A DNA stretch of 64,000 nt. It comes from Paracoccaceae bacterium (GTDB lineage Bacteria > Pseudomonadota > Alphaproteobacteria > Rhodobacterales > Rhodobacteraceae). Positions 15,759-24,489 of this stretch are shown here, piece after piece. The DNA is taken from NCBI GenBank assembly GCA_022763485.1, contig JALEGX010000086.1:1-64000 (forward strand), in the 5' to 3' direction. The position numbers were made by a program, and so were the translations under genes. The stretch's first letter is position 1. Each line of letters opens with the position of its first letter. The notes beneath the pieces were generated by a model. That model saw nothing but the letters and a program-made list of their open reading frames with translations, ran no database searches and was not told where the DNA came from.

Positions 15759-17278
15759 CACGTCCCAACATACTGTTGATTTCCGCCGACCAGCAGCGTG
15801 CGGATTGCTTTGGCTTCATGGGCCGCAAGGTCAAAACCCCGCATCTGGATCAGCTGGCCGCCGATGGCACGCATTTCACCAGCTGCATTACCCCTTCTGT
15901 CGTCTGCCAACCCGCACGGGCCTCCATTCTGACCGGGCAACTGTGCCGGACCCATGGCGTGCATGACAACGGGATCGATCTGGATCCGGACGTCGGCGAA
16001 AAAGGCTGGGCCGGAGCGATGAGCGCCGCCGGGTATCAGACCTCGCTCTTCGGCAAGGCGCATTTTTCCACCTATCACACCTATGACCCGACCGGCACGC
16101 CGGAATGCCTGCAATCCGCCCAGCGCTACGGTGCAGACTGGAACGGCCCCTATATGGGGTTCGAGCATCTGGAGCTCATGCTGGTCGGCCATAACTGGTG
16201 GGCACCGGAGAAACCGCCGGGCGGGCAGCACTATGAACGGTTCTATCATGCCGACGGACGCGGGGACGAACGCACCAAACTGATGTGGGAAAACGCCGGA
16301 GACACCAAGAACGCCGCGCAGACCTGGCATTCGAAACTGCCCACCGCCTTTCACAACACCAGTTGGACCGCGGACCGGTTCATCGAATGGGTAAATCATG
16401 GCCGGGACACCGACAAACCCTTTGCCACCTGGGTAAGCTTCCCGGATCCGCACCATCCGTTCGACTGTCCCGAACCATGGTCCCGCCTGCATGATCCAGC
16501 CGATGTCGACCTGCCACCGCATCGCAGCCGCAATCTTGAGGGCAAACCCTGGTGGCACAAGGCAGCACTCGAAGGGGAACCGGCGGATCCGAAGTTTGCC
16601 GACATCCGCAAGGCCTACAGCCGCATTCCGCCACAGACGGATGAACAGCTGCGCGAAATCATCGCCAATACCTATGGCCAGATCGCCTATATCGACCATG
16701 AGGTCGGGCGTATGATGATCGCTCTGCAACAGGCCGGTCTGGATGAGAACACGATCGTCATCTACATCTCCGATCATGGGGACTGGCTGGGCGATCACGG
16801 GCTGATCCTGAAAGGACCCATGCATTACGAAGGGCTGCTGCGCGTTCCGATGATCGTGCGCGGACCCGGCGTTCCCGCAGGCAAACGCGTCGAAGAGCCG
16901 ATTTCCACTCTGGATCTGGGGCCGACCTTCCTGGACTACGGGCAAGCACGGCCGCTACAGACCCAGCACGGGGAGAGCCTGCGCCCGCTGCTGGAAAGCG
17001 ATGCCACGCGGGACTTTGCCCGCAACGAATGGGGCCTGCTGCCGGGACGGGTCGGCGTTGCGCTGGAACTGCGGACCGTGCGCACACGCACCCACAAGCT
17101 GACCGTTGATCTGAACTCTGGCGAGGGTGAACTGTACGATCTGGCCAATGACCCGCATGAGCTGGAAAACCTGTTCCACGCCCCGGAGGCCGCAGAGATC
17201 CGTCAACAGCTGATGGCGTTCATTCACAGCCGCCCGGATGACACGAAACCTGACCGGGTTCCGGTGGGCACCGCCTGA
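15755..17278 (+). CDS. Sulfatase, cytoplasmic (second of module)
   Basis: A 507-residue type I sulfatase with the formylglycine motif CQPARAS at Cys51, metal-binding Asp and Gln in ISADQQRAD, and a C-terminal ISDHGDWLGDHGLILKG segment carrying the Asp-His pair and Lys. It has no signal peptide; the catalytic core begins at residue 4. It is translationally coupled to the TctA-like permease (ATGA overlap), so its substrate is probably what the transporter imports. It differs enough from the 10559-11995 sulfatase (longer middle region with HNWWAPEKPPGG) that the two likely act on different sulfate esters or successive intermediates. Confidence 0.88.
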   Translation: MTRPNILLISADQQRADCFGFMGRKVKTPHLDQLAADGTHFTSCITPSVVCQPARASILTGQLCRTHGVHDNGIDLDPDVGEKGWAGAMSAAGYQTSLFGKAHFSTYHTYDPTGTPECLQSAQRYGADWNGPYMGFEHLELMLVGHNWWAPEKPPGGQHYERFYHADGRGDERTKLMWENAGDTKNAAQTWHSKLPTAFHNTSWTADRFIEWVNHGRDTDKPFATWVSFPDPHHPFDCPEPWSRLHDPADVDLPPHRSRNLEGKPWWHKAALEGEPADPKFADIRKAYSRIPPQTDEQLREIIANTYGQIAYIDHEVGRMMIALQQAGLDENTIVIYISDHGDWLGDHGLILKGPMHYEGLLRVPMIVRGPGVPAGKRVEEPISTLDLGPTFLDYGQARPLQTQHGESLRPLLESDATRDFARNEWGLLPGRVGVALELRTVRTRTHKLTVDLNSGEGELYDLANDPHELENLFHAPEAAEIRQQLMAFIHSRPDDTKPDRVPVGTA

Positions 17279-17321
17279 CGGAGCAGGTGAACCGCAGATA
17301 TGAGGTTACCAGTGGACACAC

Positions 17322-17351
17322 CCTCTGCCCTGTATCAAGCCGGGGCAGAGG
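17322..17351. terminator. Hairpin between convergent genes
   Basis: CCTCTGCCC (17322-17330) pairs perfectly with GGGCAGAGG (17343-17351), in the gap between the rightward sulfatase and the leftward flavoprotein gene. Only a short T-stretch (ATTTTC) follows on the plus strand. Likely terminates the transporter-sulfatase operon. Confidence 0.6.
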
Positions 17352-17381
17352 CGCATTTTCGCCGCTCGGGGTTGTGTCAGC

Positions 17382-18866
17382 TTACCCCACCGCCGCCTGC
17401 CCTGCATGATTCCCGGCAAGCCGTCCAAACACGGACCCGTTAATCAGCCCGGTGCCACCGGGGTAGTTGAAGAAGAACACGCCCCCCACCAGTTCCCCGG
17501 CCGCATAGAGCCCCGGGATCGGCAACAGGTCATTGTCCAGCACTTGGGCGCTGTCGGGATCAATGCGCAGTCCGCCGAAGGTGAAGGTGATGCCACAGCC
17601 CACCTGATAGGCCTCGAACGGGCCTCGGTCGATGGTATTGGCCCAGTTGCTCTTGGGCACTTCCAGCCCTTTGGTCCAGCGCCCATCCTTGACGTTGGGG
17701 TCAAAGGCCGTGTCCTGATCCACGGCGGCGTTGTACGCTGCGACCTCGGCCAGAAACGCCTGCGGATCCACGCCCTCCAGCTTCTGCGCCAGCTCTTCCA
17801 ACGTGTTGGCCGTCACCTTGGTCACCCGCTTGATCCGGTATTCATCGCGCAGCAGGTGGGTGACCTTTGCGTCAAACACCTGCCAGGCAAACTGGTCCGG
17901 CTGGTTCAGGATCACCCGGCCATATTTGGCATAGGTGTAGTTGCGGAAATCGGCCCCTTCATCCACGAACCTGCGCCCTGTTGCATTGACCATGATGCCC
18001 CAGGGATAGGAATGCTTCTGGAAGCCGTCGCCTACGTCCAGATCACCGAATTCGGGCGCGTTGTAGTCCCAGCCCACTGCGTGACAGCCCGACCAGTTGC
18101 CATAGGTTGACGCCCCGGCCTCCATCGCCATCTTGATACCTTCGCCGGTGTTGAAACGCGAGCCGCGCACGCGCGCCATTTCCCACCCCGGTCCAAGATA
18201 CCGGGTGCGCATTTCCGGGCTGGCCTGAAAGCCGCCGGCCGCCACCACCACCGACTTGGCCCGCAGATCCTCCAGCTGGCCCTTGTGCCGTACCCGGACA
18301 CCGGTCACCGCATGTCCATCGGTCAGCAGTTCCACCGCGCGGGTCTCATAGCGGATCTCGACACCGCTCTCGCGGGCGATGGCGGTATGGGCGTCGACTA
18401 GCCCCGGACCCCCACCCCAGCTTTCCAGCGTCAGACCGCCCCAGAACTTGAACCGGCCGTCCACCTTGAAGGCCTGGCGGCCATAGATCGGCATGAACCG
18501 AATGCCTTTTTCGCGCATCCAGTGCATCGTCGCCCGAGACGAGCGCACGATGCGTTCGCACAAGGCCGGGTCGGTGCGAAAGCGGGTGACGCGGAACATG
18601 TCGTCAAAGAACTGCTCTTCGGTGTAGGTGCCGAAATCGGTGATCGCGATCTGTTCTTCCGACAGATCCGGGCACAGCGCCCGGATGTCGTCCACCCCGT
18701 CATAGGCAAAGCGGATCGCCCCCGCAGTGTAACGCGAATTGCCGCCGTTTTCGTCCTCGGGCGCGCATTCCAGCATCAGCACGCTGGCCCCCTTTTCGCG
18801 TGCGGCATGGGCGGCGCAGAAGGCGGCGTTGCCCGCCCCGATGATGATCGTATCCCAATGGGTCAT
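17382..18866 (-). CDS. FAD-dependent tricarballylate dehydrogenase-like protein (TcuA family)
   Basis: A 494-residue flavoprotein of the fumarate reductase/succinate dehydrogenase type. The N-terminal FAD dinucleotide motif is IIIGAGNAAFCAA, with an acidic strand end LMLECAP. An SVVVAAGGFQA segment near the middle and the C-terminal GLYAAGELVGGVFFFNYPGGTGL complete the FAD site. Characterised relatives oxidise tricarballylate to cis-aconitate; the substrate here is unproven. It starts 1 base after the ThDP-enzyme stop and is the last gene of a tight amidase-ThDP-flavoprotein trio. No TcuB/TcuC partners are nearby. Confidence 0.75.
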   Translation of the reverse strand: MTHWDTIIIGAGNAAFCAAHAAREKGASVLMLECAPEDENGGNSRYTAGAIRFAYDGVDDIRALCPDLSEEQIAITDFGTYTEEQFFDDMFRVTRFRTDPALCERIVRSSRATMHWMREKGIRFMPIYGRQAFKVDGRFKFWGGLTLESWGGGPGLVDAHTAIARESGVEIRYETRAVELLTDGHAVTGVRVRHKGQLEDLRAKSVVVAAGGFQASPEMRTRYLGPGWEMARVRGSRFNTGEGIKMAMEAGASTYGNWSGCHAVGWDYNAPEFGDLDVGDGFQKHSYPWGIMVNATGRRFVDEGADFRNYTYAKYGRVILNQPDQFAWQVFDAKVTHLLRDEYRIKRVTKVTANTLEELAQKLEGVDPQAFLAEVAAYNAAVDQDTAFDPNVKDGRWTKGLEVPKSNWANTIDRGPFEAYQVGCGITFTFGGLRIDPDSAQVLDNDLLPIPGLYAAGELVGGVFFFNYPGGTGLINGSVFGRLAGNHAGQAAVG

Positions 18867-18867
18867 G

Positions 18868-20541
18868 TTACGTGTCCTCTGACGGGCTTTGGAACAGATC
18901 CTTGCGCAGCGTCATCAGCGCGCCCGGATCAATTCGGGCCTGAATTACGGTTGTCTGATTTCCGGCGATGGCGTCACGCAGGGCAGGCTCCATGCCCCCG
19001 GGCCCGTCGACCCAGATCCCCCTGCCGCCGCAGAGCTCGGCGAATTTGTCATAGCGGGGCGAGGTGATTTCCGCCCCCAAGAGCCGCCCGCCATAGAACT
19101 CCTGCTGATAGGCCTTCTCGGCCCCCCAGGCCTGGTTATCCAGCACCACGATCGTGATCGGCAGATTGTGTTGAATGGCGGTCTGGATCTCGATCATCGT
19201 ATATCCGACCGCACCGTCGCCCATCACCGCCACCACCGGACGGTCGGGCGCGGCGGCCTTGGCACCGATGGCGGCGGCCAGACCAAAGCCGACAAGGCCA
19301 AAGTCCAACGGCGTGATCAGCGACATCGGATCGTAATGGGCCAGCCGGTCGGCCGCCTGCAAGCAGGTGTTGCCAGTGTCTAGCGTGACAATCGCGTTTT
19401 CTGGCAGCGCGGCCCGGATCTCGCCCAATGCGCGGCGCGGATGCATCGGCAGGGTGTCGATCTGCGCCTCTTCCGCGCGTTCTGCGGCAAGTCTGACCAT
19501 GTCCTCGCGGAACGCGGCCCGCCACGCATCACAGCCGGGTCGCGACGCCCGGTCTACCAGCGCCTGAGCCGACAGGCGCGCATCGCCCTGGGCCGCGATT
19601 TCAGCGGGGAAGTAACGTCCCACGGCAGAGCCTTCGACATCGACATGGGCGATGCGGGTGTCTGCACCAACATAGTCGTTCGAATGAAAGGTGGAGTTGA
19701 AACCGAGCCTCGCGCCCAGCACCACCATCACATCCGCCTCCTTGGTCAGGCGGCTGGCAACGCGGTTGCCACGCGGGCCGGCCTGTCCGGCAAACCAGGG
19801 ATGGCCATGGCGCATGATATCGGCGTGACCAGTGGAGGCCACGACCGGCACCTCCAGCGTTTCGGCCAGCGCGGTCAGAGCGTCACGACCGGCGCCCCAT
19901 TTGAAGCCACCGCCCGCAAAGATCACCGGGCGCTCCGCGGTTGAGAGCAGGGTTGCGATGGCGTCGATGTCTTCCGGAGCGGCAGGCCCCGGGCGGGCGA
20001 TATTCAAACGTTGTGGCTCTATTGCTGGGATTTTGGCCGCAAACAGATCACGCGGCACATGCAGCACCACGGGGCCGCGACGGCCGGTATTGGCCAGCCG
20101 GATCGCGTCCTCCAGCATCGGGGCAAGCCGCGACGGATCGGTGACCATGACCGAGCGTTTGGAGATCGGCGCAAAAAGCGCAACCTGATCGATCTCCTGA
20201 AAGGTGTCCTTGCACTGATCGGATCGGGTGATGGCCCCAGCGATCACCACCAGCGGCGAATAGGCCAGCTGCGCTTCGGCCACGGCGGTGACGATATTGA
20301 CCACCCCCGGCCCCGCCTGCGCCCCCAGCACCACGCCGGGTTTGCCCGTCATCCGCGCCCAGGCATCGGCCATGTGGCCCGCCGCGCGTTCGTCGCGGGC
20401 GCCGACATAAGCGATCTCGCCGCCCTGATACATGGCGTCATAGAGTTCCAGCATGGACCCGCCCAGCAGGCCGAACACCGTGTCGATGCCATTGGCTTTC
20501 AAAACGCGATAGACGGCCTCGCCGCCGGTGATCCCAGTCAT
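18868..20541 (-). CDS. Thiamine diphosphate enzyme, acetolactate synthase/Xsc-like
   Basis: A 557-residue ThDP enzyme of the POX/AHAS superfamily. Glu51 in GARDERAAG is the cofactor-activating glutamate. GDG at 441-443 with Asn469 forms the Mg-ThDP motif. Right after it comes WGAEK (472-476), a motif I associate with sulfoacetaldehyde acetyltransferase (Xsc) rather than with acetolactate synthase. The N-terminal FGLLGGSMLELYDAM, ending in an Ala/Met-rich turn, also resembles Xsc. It has no regulatory-subunit partner, so it is not the housekeeping IlvB. It is 2 bases downstream of the amidase and 1 base before the flavoprotein. The substrate is unknown; an Xsc-like carboligase or a decarboxylase of a 2-oxo acid both fit. 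Confidence 0.75.
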   Translation of the reverse strand: MTGITGGEAVYRVLKANGIDTVFGLLGGSMLELYDAMYQGGEIAYVGARDERAAGHMADAWARMTGKPGVVLGAQAGPGVVNIVTAVAEAQLAYSPLVVIAGAITRSDQCKDTFQEIDQVALFAPISKRSVMVTDPSRLAPMLEDAIRLANTGRRGPVVLHVPRDLFAAKIPAIEPQRLNIARPGPAAPEDIDAIATLLSTAERPVIFAGGGFKWGAGRDALTALAETLEVPVVASTGHADIMRHGHPWFAGQAGPRGNRVASRLTKEADVMVVLGARLGFNSTFHSNDYVGADTRIAHVDVEGSAVGRYFPAEIAAQGDARLSAQALVDRASRPGCDAWRAAFREDMVRLAAERAEEAQIDTLPMHPRRALGEIRAALPENAIVTLDTGNTCLQAADRLAHYDPMSLITPLDFGLVGFGLAAAIGAKAAAPDRPVVAVMGDGAVGYTMIEIQTAIQHNLPITIVVLDNQAWGAEKAYQQEFYGGRLLGAEITSPRYDKFAELCGGRGIWVDGPGGMEPALRDAIAGNQTTVIQARIDPGALMTLRKDLFQSPSEDT

Positions 20542-20543
20542 TC

Positions 20544-21899
20544 CTAGTCTCCTGATAAGTGGCGCTCGAGCAGTCGGGCAAAGCGCAACAATTTGGCATC
20601 GGCCCCTTTCGGGCCGGTGATATGGACCCCAACCGGCATCCCGTCCGACGACGTCCCGCAGGGCAAGGTGATCGACGGCAGTTCCAGCGGTGGGGTCAGC
20701 GTGACGGTGCGCCAGTCCTCCGGCAGCTCGTCATCCGCCAGATCGGCAGAGAACGGCAGCCCCGTGGTGGTGGGCCAAAGCGCGAATTCATAGCGGTCAA
20801 AGAAGCGGTTCACCTGCGCCAGCACCTCGGCGCGGGTGGTGTGATAGGCGATCAGATCCGCCAGCGACTTGCCCTCGGCCTGACCGCAGGCGGTGCGGAA
20901 GCTCTCCCCGGCAAGGTCCATGTCAGGTGCCAGGCTGGCCCGGATCTGCAAGGCGCATTGGCCGCGGATGATGTCCTCATGCACCATCAGCGGGGCAAGG
21001 TCCGGCTCTGCGTCCTCCACCTGCCACCCGGCGGCGCGAAGCACCGGCTCCAACCCCGCCAACGCCGCCTGAATGGACTCGTCGACCAGCGCGCCAAAGG
21101 GCTCCATCCGCAGCGCCACCCGTCCGGGTGCCATCGGTGCCTCTAGCGTGTCCAGCGCAGGCATCTCCTGCCAGAACCCCAGCGGCGCGCCCGTCAGGTT
21201 CCCCTGCATCACCTGCTGCATCAGCACCAGATCGTGAACCGACCGCGCCATGGGACCCGGCACGCTTAGCCCGTCAAAAGGGGCCGGGTTCGGCGCATAG
21301 GGGATGAGGCCCGAGCTGGGCCGGAAGCCCACCAGCCCGCACCAGGCCGCGGGGGTGCGCACACTACCGCCCAGGTCCGATCCATCCGCCAGAGCCACCA
21401 TGTGGCCCGCCAAGGCCGCAGCCGCGCCACCAGAGCTGCCTGCCACGGTCTTGTCCCTGTCCAGCGGGTTGCGGGTCGTGCCGCTGACCAGATTGCTGGT
21501 CTGACCGGAGAAGGTGAATTCCGGGATGTTGGTCTTGCCGATGATGACCGCCCCGGCCGCGCGCAGGCGGGCCACATGGGCGGCATCAAAGCCGGGCACG
21601 AACTCGGCAAAGCTGCGCGATCCCCAGGTGGTGCGCAGATCCTTGGTCTCGAAACAGTCCTTGATTGCAACCGGCACCCCATGCAGCGGACCTGCAAAGC
21701 CCCCCTTTGCCGCCATCGCATCCAGCTCTGCCGCCCGCGCCTCCGCGGCCTCCCAATCCAGGGTGACAAAGGCGTTGACGCGCGGCTCCAGCAGCTCAAC
21801 CTGTGCGCGGTGTGCGGCCAGCACCGCCCCTGCGGTCAGCTCACCGGCCCGCAGACCCGCCGCCATGTCAATTGCGCTCATCTGGATGATATCGGTCAT
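20544..21899 (-). CDS. Amidase (amidase-signature family)
   Basis: A 451-residue amidase-signature hydrolase. The Ser-cisSer-Lys triad is present as Lys80 (PVAIKD), Ser155 (AGSSGG) and Ser179 (GGSVRTPA), with spacings of 75 and 24 residues as in well-studied members. It would hydrolyse an amide to an acid and ammonia (or an amine). It is the first gene of the trio with the ThDP enzyme and flavoprotein. It lies 178 bases after the FAD-GcvT gene stop, beyond a weak terminator. It is not GatA: no gatB/gatC nearby and it is shorter in the C-terminal half. Confidence 0.85.
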   Translation of the reverse strand: MTDIIQMSAIDMAAGLRAGELTAGAVLAAHRAQVELLEPRVNAFVTLDWEAAEARAAELDAMAAKGGFAGPLHGVPVAIKDCFETKDLRTTWGSRSFAEFVPGFDAAHVARLRAAGAVIIGKTNIPEFTFSGQTSNLVSGTTRNPLDRDKTVAGSSGGAAAALAGHMVALADGSDLGGSVRTPAAWCGLVGFRPSSGLIPYAPNPAPFDGLSVPGPMARSVHDLVLMQQVMQGNLTGAPLGFWQEMPALDTLEAPMAPGRVALRMEPFGALVDESIQAALAGLEPVLRAAGWQVEDAEPDLAPLMVHEDIIRGQCALQIRASLAPDMDLAGESFRTACGQAEGKSLADLIAYHTTRAEVLAQVNRFFDRYEFALWPTTTGLPFSADLADDELPEDWRTVTLTPPLELPSITLPCGTSSDGMPVGVHITGPKGADAKLLRFARLLERHLSGD

Positions 21900-21957
21900 A
21901 GGCTGTCCCTCTCCTGCCCGCCTGCGCCATCACCGGGGATGGCCTTCGACGAACGAT

Positions 21958-21990
21958 AAAAAAGGGCTCCAGGGTTTTCGCCCAGAAAAC
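21958..21990 (-). terminator. Candidate terminator after FAD-GcvT operon
   Basis: Read on the minus strand, GTTTTC-GAAAAC and GGGC-GCCC stems are followed by a run of six Ts (As at 21958-21963). It lies between the fadGcvT gene ending at 22078 and the amidase start at 21899. Weak stem, so only a candidate. Confidence 0.4.
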
Positions 21991-22077
21991 GTCCGCTCCC
22001 ATGTCCAGCTGCGACCTGCGCCGGGCGGGCCGGTTGCAGCGCAATCACATTGGACAGAGAGGACAAGGGCTGCATGA

Positions 22078-24489
22078 TCAGTCCTCGGACCGGGGGCGCA
22101 GGTTCTGCGGATCGAACAGCGGCTGATCATGAACCGTGACCGGATAGGTTTGGTTCAGGACCTGTACACTCAGTCCCTCTTTCGGCGTTCCCTTGCGGAC
22201 AAAGAGCCAGCCCAACGATGCGCCGACGGTGTAGCCATAGCCGCCCGAGGTGGTCAGCCCGACCGCGTTCCCATCATAGAGCACCGGCTCCCCACCATGG
22301 ATGTCGATCCCGTCTGCGTGCAATTCGGCATAGAACAGCTCCCACTCCGGCGTGCTGTTCAGCAGCGCCTCACGGCCCAGGAAATCACGCCCCTCAGCCA
22401 CGACAAACCGCTCCAGTCCAACATCGAACGGCCCTACATCGGTGGTCAGCTCCCCGGACGCGCGATAGGCTTTTTCCATACGCATCCCGTTGAAGGCATA
22501 GCTGCCCAGATCGACCAGACCGTGCTTGCCCCCCGCCTCATGCAGCGCGTCATAAAGCGCGCCGATGTGGTCCAGCGGCGCATGCAGTTCCCAGCCGAGC
22601 TCACCAGTAAAGGCGACGCGCAGCGCGTAACACGGCACGCCCGCCACCGTGATCTCCTGCCCTGACAGCCATGGGAAGGCGGCGTTGGACAGATCCGCAT
22701 CGGTTAGCTCCGCCAGGATCCGGCGCGAGGCCGGGCCGGACAGCGCCAGCATCCCCCAGTCGGCGGACCGGTTGAGGATCTGAACGTCCTCGCCTTCGGC
22801 GATATGGCTACGCAACCAGTCCTGATCCGGGTTCGATCGGGCGATGGCGGATCCGATGAAATAGCGATCCTCAGCCATGCGCCAGATGGTGATTTCGGTT
22901 TCGAATTTCCCTTTGGCCGTCAGCAGGTGGTTGAGGCTGATCCGCCCGTCACGGCCCGGGATTGTGTTGGCCGACAGGCGGTCCAACAGCTTGCCCGCAT
23001 CGCACCCCGTCACCTCGGTCTGGGCAAAGGCGCAAAGGTCGATGACCCCGGCAGCGTCGCGGGTCGCCTTGGCCTCGGCCATCGCATTGGCGTGCCAGTT
23101 CTGATGCCCCCAGCCGATCTGTTCGACCTCGCCCACCTCGCCGAAATAGCGCGGGCGTTCCCATCCAGCGACCTCACCAAACACTGCACCCTTGGCGGCG
23201 AGCCGGTCATACAGCACATGGCGGTTCATGGGGCGCAGAGAATGGAACTGCTTGCCCGGGCACGGGGTGTCGTGCCGACGCATGAATTCATCCTTGGTGC
23301 GTTCGACGATAAAATTGTCGGTCGAGAAATCCCCATAGCGGCGCGGATCCATGCCGCGCGTGTTAATCGGGGTTTCGCCATGCACCATCCAGTCGGCCAG
23401 CACCTTGCCCGCGCCACCGCCCCAGGCCAGACCGATGGAGGAGCCGCAGGAGAGCCACACATTCGGCGTGCCCGAGGGCCCGACCAGCATCCCGCCATCC
23501 GGCGTATGGGTAATCGCGCCGCGCACCACGCGCTTGATCCCCAGTTCGGCCAGGATCGGCATCTTGTCAAACGCCACCATCAGGAAGTCGCCGATGCTGT
23601 CATAATCCGCCTCGAACAGCTCATTCTCCGCCGCCCAGGGCGCGCCCAGCGGCATCTCCCAAACGGTGGGGCAAACGTGGCCCTCGTAAATGCCGATCAG
23701 ACCGGATTTCTGCTCCTGCCGGATGTAGCCACCAAAGGCATTGTCGCGCATGACAGGCAGTTCCGGGCGGCCTTCGAATTCAGGCACAGTGTCGGTGACC
23801 AGATAGTGATGCAGGCACGAAACAGAAGGGATCTTCAGCCCGAACCATTCGCCAACCTGGTTGGCGTAGCTGCCGGCTGCAATCACCACATGTTCGGCCC
23901 AGACATCACCCTTTTCGGTGCGCAGCAGCCAGCCGTCCCCCTTGCGCGAGGCGCCGGTGACGCGGTTGTGGCGTTCGATCTTCGCCCCGCGCGCTCGGGT
24001 CGCCGCAGCCAGCGCCATGGTGACGCCCGAGGGGTCGATATGGCCGTCCTCAAACGTCTGAATCGCCGCCTTGACGTCATCAACCTTGTAGAACGGGTTG
24101 ACCTTTGCGACCTCCCCGGGGCCGACCAATTCCATCGGCAGGTCCAGCAGTTTGCCGACCCCCATGATGGATTTCATCCAGTCGACCTCATCATCAGTGG
24201 TGGCGATCCTAAACCCACCAACCTCGTGCCAGCCGATGGATTGGCCGGTTTCCGCCTCGACCCGCTTGTAGGTCTCGATCGAGGTCTTGTTGATCCAGCC
24301 CGCCAGGCGCGAGCCGACCGCATGGGCAATCTGCCCGGCGGCGTGCCAGGTGGAACCGCTGGTCAGTTCGGCCTTCTCAAAGAGGATGGTGTCGATCCAG
24401 CCGTTTTCGGCCAATTGGAACTGGGTTGCGACCCCCATGATGCCGCCGCCGATAATGGCGACCCGGGTGGTGCGGAGGGTATCAGACAT
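22078..24489 (-). CDS. FAD-GcvT demethylating dehydrogenase (dimethylglycine/sarcosine dehydrogenase-like) 2
   Basis: An 803-residue fusion of an N-terminal DAO-type FAD domain (VAIIGGGIMGVAT, His49 in GSTWHAAG) and a C-terminal GcvT-type tetrahydrofolate domain. In characterised dimethylglycine dehydrogenases the His of this WHAAG motif carries covalent FAD, and the GcvT domain turns the released formaldehyde into methylene-THF. Substrate residues cannot be assigned. The ATG at 24489 lies inside the end of the upstream gene (8-base overlap); a TTG two codons earlier is less likely. It is the last gene of the five-gene mttB1 operon. The length is typical for the family. Confidence 0.85.
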   Translation of the reverse strand: MSDTLRTTRVAIIGGGIMGVATQFQLAENGWIDTILFEKAELTSGSTWHAAGQIAHAVGSRLAGWINKTSIETYKRVEAETGQSIGWHEVGGFRIATTDDEVDWMKSIMGVGKLLDLPMELVGPGEVAKVNPFYKVDDVKAAIQTFEDGHIDPSGVTMALAAATRARGAKIERHNRVTGASRKGDGWLLRTEKGDVWAEHVVIAAGSYANQVGEWFGLKIPSVSCLHHYLVTDTVPEFEGRPELPVMRDNAFGGYIRQEQKSGLIGIYEGHVCPTVWEMPLGAPWAAENELFEADYDSIGDFLMVAFDKMPILAELGIKRVVRGAITHTPDGGMLVGPSGTPNVWLSCGSSIGLAWGGGAGKVLADWMVHGETPINTRGMDPRRYGDFSTDNFIVERTKDEFMRRHDTPCPGKQFHSLRPMNRHVLYDRLAAKGAVFGEVAGWERPRYFGEVGEVEQIGWGHQNWHANAMAEAKATRDAAGVIDLCAFAQTEVTGCDAGKLLDRLSANTIPGRDGRISLNHLLTAKGKFETEITIWRMAEDRYFIGSAIARSNPDQDWLRSHIAEGEDVQILNRSADWGMLALSGPASRRILAELTDADLSNAAFPWLSGQEITVAGVPCYALRVAFTGELGWELHAPLDHIGALYDALHEAGGKHGLVDLGSYAFNGMRMEKAYRASGELTTDVGPFDVGLERFVVAEGRDFLGREALLNSTPEWELFYAELHADGIDIHGGEPVLYDGNAVGLTTSGGYGYTVGASLGWLFVRKGTPKEGLSVQVLNQTYPVTVHDQPLFDPQNLRPRSED

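Noticed and set aside
10559-17278. Secreted arylsulfatases
   Set aside because: Both proteins start directly with the catalytic core strand and have no signal peptide, so secretion is not supported.
18868-20541. Acetolactate synthase large subunit (IlvB)
   Set aside because: No small subunit beside it, catabolic neighbours, and a WGAEK motif unlike IlvB; kept as a ThDP enzyme of unknown substrate.
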